Assembly: GCA_950295325.1 (NCBI GenBank)
Contig: OX485806.1
Coordinates: 8,310,001-8,374,000 of the forward strand
Source: Polytrichum commune
Taxonomy: Eukaryota > Streptophyta > Polytrichopsida > Polytrichales > Polytrichaceae
DNA length: 64,000 bases
Direction: 5' to 3'
Below, piece after piece: positions 59,792-64,000 of this stretch; positions within the stretch are counted from its first letter, which is position 1; each line of letters starts with the position of its first letter. The notes beneath the pieces were generated by a model. That model saw only the letters and a program-made list of their open reading frames with translations. It ran no database searches and was not told the origin of the DNA. A program made the translations under genes and the position numbers.

Positions 59792-62700
59792 ATGGAGCAG
59801 TTGGTGAACTTTGTGATACGGCCTCCAAGGTAGAACACTCTTTCTTGGCAGAAGCCTTTTTTGTTCTAGTCTTGTCATGTACCTGAAGTGACGTCTCACT
59901 TGCATTTTCTTGACCTTTCAAAGCAGAGCATCTCGAAATAGTTTATTCATGAGAAATGTCACATCACAGGTCTTAATTTCTTAATCCAAGAAAGCTCTGC
60001 TGTAAGGACTGAGGTCAGAAATATCTTGGAAGAAACATAGCAGCATTTGGTTCAATGGTTCATTTTGCCCCATTCAATATGTTTTTGGGAAAAGACCCTT
60101 TTGTAACTGAAGCGTTTTCTGCTGTCTCTTGTCAATAAGTCTCAACTTCAGTCCTAATGATTAGTTCTTACAAACAAAATAGACTGTTGGATTCTTGATT
60201 GACACATAGAATGACTTTGTTACCCTATTTCTCTCCAGCATGTTCCTTCCATTTGATCAATAAGTTTTCTGATTCTCCTTTCTGAGAGTTTGTATATGTA
60301 TCCTGATCTCAGATGTCCAGTGAATAGTCTACGTTGTACTCTGCACTCCAGACTCTGCTTTCTGCACTTGGATATGAAACACTGCTTTTGAATTTCTTGA
60401 AAGTCCTGAGTTTGATAGTGTATTCAAAGATGTCATAATTAAATATTTAGTACTTGCAATTTATTGGTGTTTTAGGGTCTATCCAGCAGAGAGGTTGTGT
60501 TGCAGAGTCTGCCTTTAACAATTCTTCTCTTCTTTTACATCTGCATCACATTTGCAAATTGCAGAGCAGATTCTTGTTATTTTGACAAAAGCTGATTGTT
60601 GCCTGTTCTGTTACAGAGCTGATTACAGCCCAGCTCAGGACCTTCTTGAGCAGGAATTTTTGCTCAAGGGTCGGAAGTATATGCGGAAAGACCTCCAGGC
60701 AAGTTGTTTTTTTGGGGTGGGGGCACTGGCGATATTCTTAGTAATGAGCAAAGTAGTGGTAGTCTGTGAACATTATATTTGTTGGCTCTAGGAGTTTACT
60801 AGAACCTTTTTGTTTGTTTGGAGGAACTTGTGGCATAGGGCTGACTTGCATGGATTGTCACCTTGTTATTGGCATTGTGCAGGTTCAAAATAGCAAAGGA
60901 CATAATTTGCAATGCAGTCACTACATGCCGTATATGATGCCTGAAGATACACCACTTCCTTGTGTTGTGTATTGCCATGGTAACAGGTGAGTATGGATTG
61001 CCTGTAATCATTGTAGAGTGTTTATGTGTCTATTCTTTGAGGTCAGCTTTGCGGGGGTCTGGTGAGTCACTGGATGAGTTTGTACACAAATTGGTTGAAT
61101 TTGGTCTGATTTGCATGGATTGTCACCTCTCAAACGTCATGTCAGTTCTGTTGCTACCCTCTTTTGGCTGTTATTCTATAAGTATTCTCTATGCCTTTTA
61201 ACTATGGTGTCATTAGTGCATGTATTTAGTCACTTGGGGTTATAATGGTCTCTTATGATGTGTGGTATTTCTACAGTGGATGTCGAGCTGATGCCAATGA
61301 AGCAGCCATTATACTACTTCCGTGTAATATTACTGTGTTCACTTTAGACTTTTCAGGCTCAGGCTTGTCTGACGGCAACTATGTGAGCTTGGGTTGGAAT
61401 GAGGTAGGGTGGTCTCTGGTGACAGTGTGGAAGTGTTCTACCTCATCACTTTTGTTCTTTGTCCTGTCACTTTTTCCTGATTGTGTTTCTACTATATGTA
61501 TATACTCCTCACAATACTGTTTTCTCTCTTTTGAGTCCTACGACTAGGTTTGCCTACTTCCTAGAACTATTACAGCAGTCTTCTGGTCGAGACCTTTGGA
61601 GGAAATGGACCACATAAACATGTGTATGTAGTAACTGTCAGTTGCTAAAGCTCCTGTGAGTGGTCTTGGCAGTCAGTGTGCATTATGAAGGTCATGGACA
61701 GATGTGTCATGGATAGATGTGTCTTGAGTGATTCGTTTTGTTGCTGCATGCTGATCCTGTGAGGTGTTATGATAGTTTCTCTCTCTGTCCTCATTCTTGT
61801 TGAAGCTGCTTATCCTAAAGTATATGGTGTCATTGTGCACCACAAGTAGACTGTAACATTGTGTACATTGAATGTAGGCTGATGGAGGTAGGATCTTAGT
61901 GTGTAGTCTTTGCCAACTCTAGGGCAAATCTCAGTCCACTATTGTTTGATTGTTGGCTGCAGACGGATGACCTGAAAGCAGCTGTAAGTCATTTGCGGAC
62001 TGATAAGCAGGTTTCATGTATTGGTTTGTGGGGTCGATCAATGGGTGCTGTCACCTGGTACTAAATCTCTCAAATTTGTTTGGACCCACTTGATTCAAAA
62101 ACGTTTTCCAGTATGCAATCTGCTTTATTGAGAAAGCATCTGATGAGGAAGTTGTAAATGTGGGCATATTGGTCCCTTCAGTAGTCCCAATGGGTCCCAG
62201 CTGGTAGAACTGGTTGCTGTAAAGGGATTTATCTGCCTTCTAGGATGGTTGGAAACCTTCTTTAATTATTCCAAGGGGTTGATGTTGTACTTCGACATTT
62301 TGTGCAGATATTTTTCTCTGGAATGTACTTACATGAATTTTGTTTGTCATTGATTGCAGTCTCATGTATGGAGCACAGGACCCTTCCATAGCTGGCATGG
62401 TCCTGGACAGCCCTTTTTCAAATCTCAATGACTTGATGATGGAGCTTGTTGATGTATACAAAATTCGTCTTCCAAAATTCACAGTAAGTGTTAGTCCTTC
62501 ATCACTAATAAGGAGTTTTTATTTTCATAAGTCCAAAATGAGAAACATAATGAGGGAGAAATTACATGCTTCTTCCTTTCTTATAAGGTGTCAAAGTTTA
62601 CAAAGCATAAGTGATACTGAAGAGGCCAATGAATCGTATCTGGATGATAGGTTAAGGTGGCAGTTCAGTATATGCGAAAGGCCATACAAAAGAAGGCCCA

Positions 62701-63350
62701 TTTTGACATCATGGACCTTGACACTGTCCAGGTATGTCTTAACTTTGTCTCATGAGGTGGAATCAGACTTGTGATTTTCCTCATTAATTACTATTTGTAC
62801 ATTTGCAAGGATGCTCTATACCTTCTTTATTCAGCTGTAGAGAATTGATATCTATGAGGGTACGTATGGAAAAACATCGCATTCTATAGTGCCTAGAAAC
62901 TACTTTTTGAAGGAATTTTGATACTGCATTTAGCATCAGAAACCCTGTAGATGCTCTAGTGGGATAAATAGGGATGTCCATTTATGACAAATCTGGGCAG
63001 CCTCTTCATTCAGCATTACTGTTGATATGAAGCATGGAAGGTGCAGCTTTTATGGAGGTAAAAGTAGTCATTTGCCTGGTAAAAGGGCAGCTTGTATTTG
63101 CTGACTAGATGGGTTTGCATCAAGCAAAAATGTGTCTATTTTGTTTAGATTATTTTATTCTAAGAAAGAATGCAAGATCACTGCTCACATTTCTGCATTT
63201 GAATGACAAGTAAGAGACTAAAATGTTCTGTTGTGCACTATACTTTCTCAGGTAGCTAAAAAGTCATTCATCCCAGCTCTTTTTGGACATGCAACTGAGG
63301 ATGTCTTCATACAGCCACATCATTCCGACCTTATTTTTAAGGCATATACT
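59792..63350 (+). CDS. Serine alpha/beta-hydrolase (At4g14290-like), 3'-truncated by window end
   Basis: Exons: 59792-59829, 60617-60698, 60883-60986, 61277-61403, 61963-62057, 62360-62483, 62657-62731, 63252-63350; 744 nt or 248 codons, all in phase. The start MEQLVNFVIRPPR and the order of segments match the plant alpha/beta-hydrolase family that includes Arabidopsis At4g14290 (serine hydrolase/aminopeptidase fold). The oxyanion-hole segment is YCHGNSG (about 70-76), the nucleophile elbow GRSMG has Ser143, and the acid is Asp232 in GHATEDVF. The catalytic His is expected in the next exon, outside the window. Substrate unknown; these are soluble enzymes. Oddities: intron 2 begins with GC rather than GT (CAG/GCAAGT), and the residue after AVT is Cys where relatives have Ser. 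The sequence after 63,350 to the window end looks intronic. Confidence 0.92.
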
Positions 63351-64000
63351 GTAAGTAATCTTTCTTGAGTTGCTTAATGTGATGAGGTGTGACAATTGCA
63401 AACTATGTCAATCAATTAGATGTTTACCCTACATTGAAGGGTGGGGCTGGCTTTACTTTTGTTTCTTTGACCAGAAATTGGGAATTGTAAGCCTTATATA
63501 TAGATTTTATTTGACGTAAAGTTGCTCCATTTTATGGCACGCATCTATATTTTAGAATATAAACTGGAATTAAATTTCTTGAAAAGTTTTATCCCTCAAA
63601 GTTTGATAGTCAATGCATACAACACGAGATGATAGGAAGGGATATGCATTGACTGTAACTAACAAGCAATTTTTGTGGTTGGATATTTTGGGAATAATAA
63701 TTTCAAAGGCATGGCCCAAGGCAAACACTATAACACTAGTTAAATTTCTTATTCCAAATTACCCTTTATGAATTCAAACTTGGCACAATCTTAGTTTGGG
63801 GGCACCTAACAAATATAGGATAGAAGACTTGGGATTCAGTGGGTACATGCCAACAAACTTGAGATGCCAAAGCTTCTATCCTCCAGCCAAGACTCTTCTT
63901 TTGCTCGCCATCTTCTCCACTAATAATGGGAATTTCTTGCTGCTCTTCACCATGATCTTGTCATGGCAGACCACTTTCAACTAGAATAAGACAGTGACCA
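63351..64000 (+). other. Intron sequence of the hydrolase gene to window end
   Basis: It starts with a canonical donor (GTAAGT). No segment resembling the GD.N..KFDGDHN-type final exon is found before position 64,000. Confidence 0.5.

Noticed and set aside
1-64000. tRNA, rRNA, CRISPR or bacterial-type operons
   Set aside because: No cloverleaf-compatible A/B boxes, no rRNA text and no regularly spaced direct repeats with unique spacers were seen.

Overview
This window reads as nuclear DNA from a land plant. It is AT-rich and intron-bearing and is crowded with small transposon relics. It carries two conserved plant genes and a fragment of chloroplast ndhB. The ndhB protein sequence departs from the highly uniform seed-plant version, so a bryophyte or another non-seed plant is my best guess. 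That is an inference and no species can be named.

The two conserved genes could be rebuilt exon by exon. A nine-exon minus-strand gene at 42.3-37.4 kb encodes a plastid-targeted thylakoid membrane protein of the DUF2854 (cyanobacterial Slr0575-like) family, 273 aa, complete. A plus-strand gene starting at 59.8 kb encodes a serine alpha/beta-hydrolase of the plant family typified by Arabidopsis At4g14290. Eight exons are inside the window, and the end with the catalytic His lies beyond it. Its long upstream leader contains a tandemly duplicated module.

The most unusual region is 7.9-30.6 kb. It holds three intact copies of a small gene for a PAH-like (paired-amphipathic-helix-like) protein, at 10.2 kb (+), 16.8 kb (-) and 28.1 kb (+), plus three broken copies. 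Two intact copies sit in the arms of a large inverted repeat: arms 14.68-21.15 kb and 24.16-30.61 kb, spacer about 3 kb. The coding sequences of these two copies are identical as read. Each intact copy also faces a decayed partner across a promoter that is itself an inverted repeat. The structure is therefore a small palindrome nested inside each arm of a large one, with an independent older copy at 8-11 kb. A GTGCACC-containing tandem repeat lies downstream of every intact copy.

The rest is mainly non-autonomous DNA transposons. They include TACACTAAATA-ended MITEs, CTCGGGGGGTGCAC-ended MITEs with 8-bp target duplications, a Mutator-like foldback element at 31.5-32.8 kb, and a nested stack at 53.1-55.5 kb. 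In that stack a PIF/Harbinger-like element interrupts an older repeat and itself contains a pogo-like element and a GTGCAC MITE. An ndhB insertion lies at 44.0-44.5 kb. Large stretches hold no gene that I can support. I saw no rRNA, tRNA or CRISPR.
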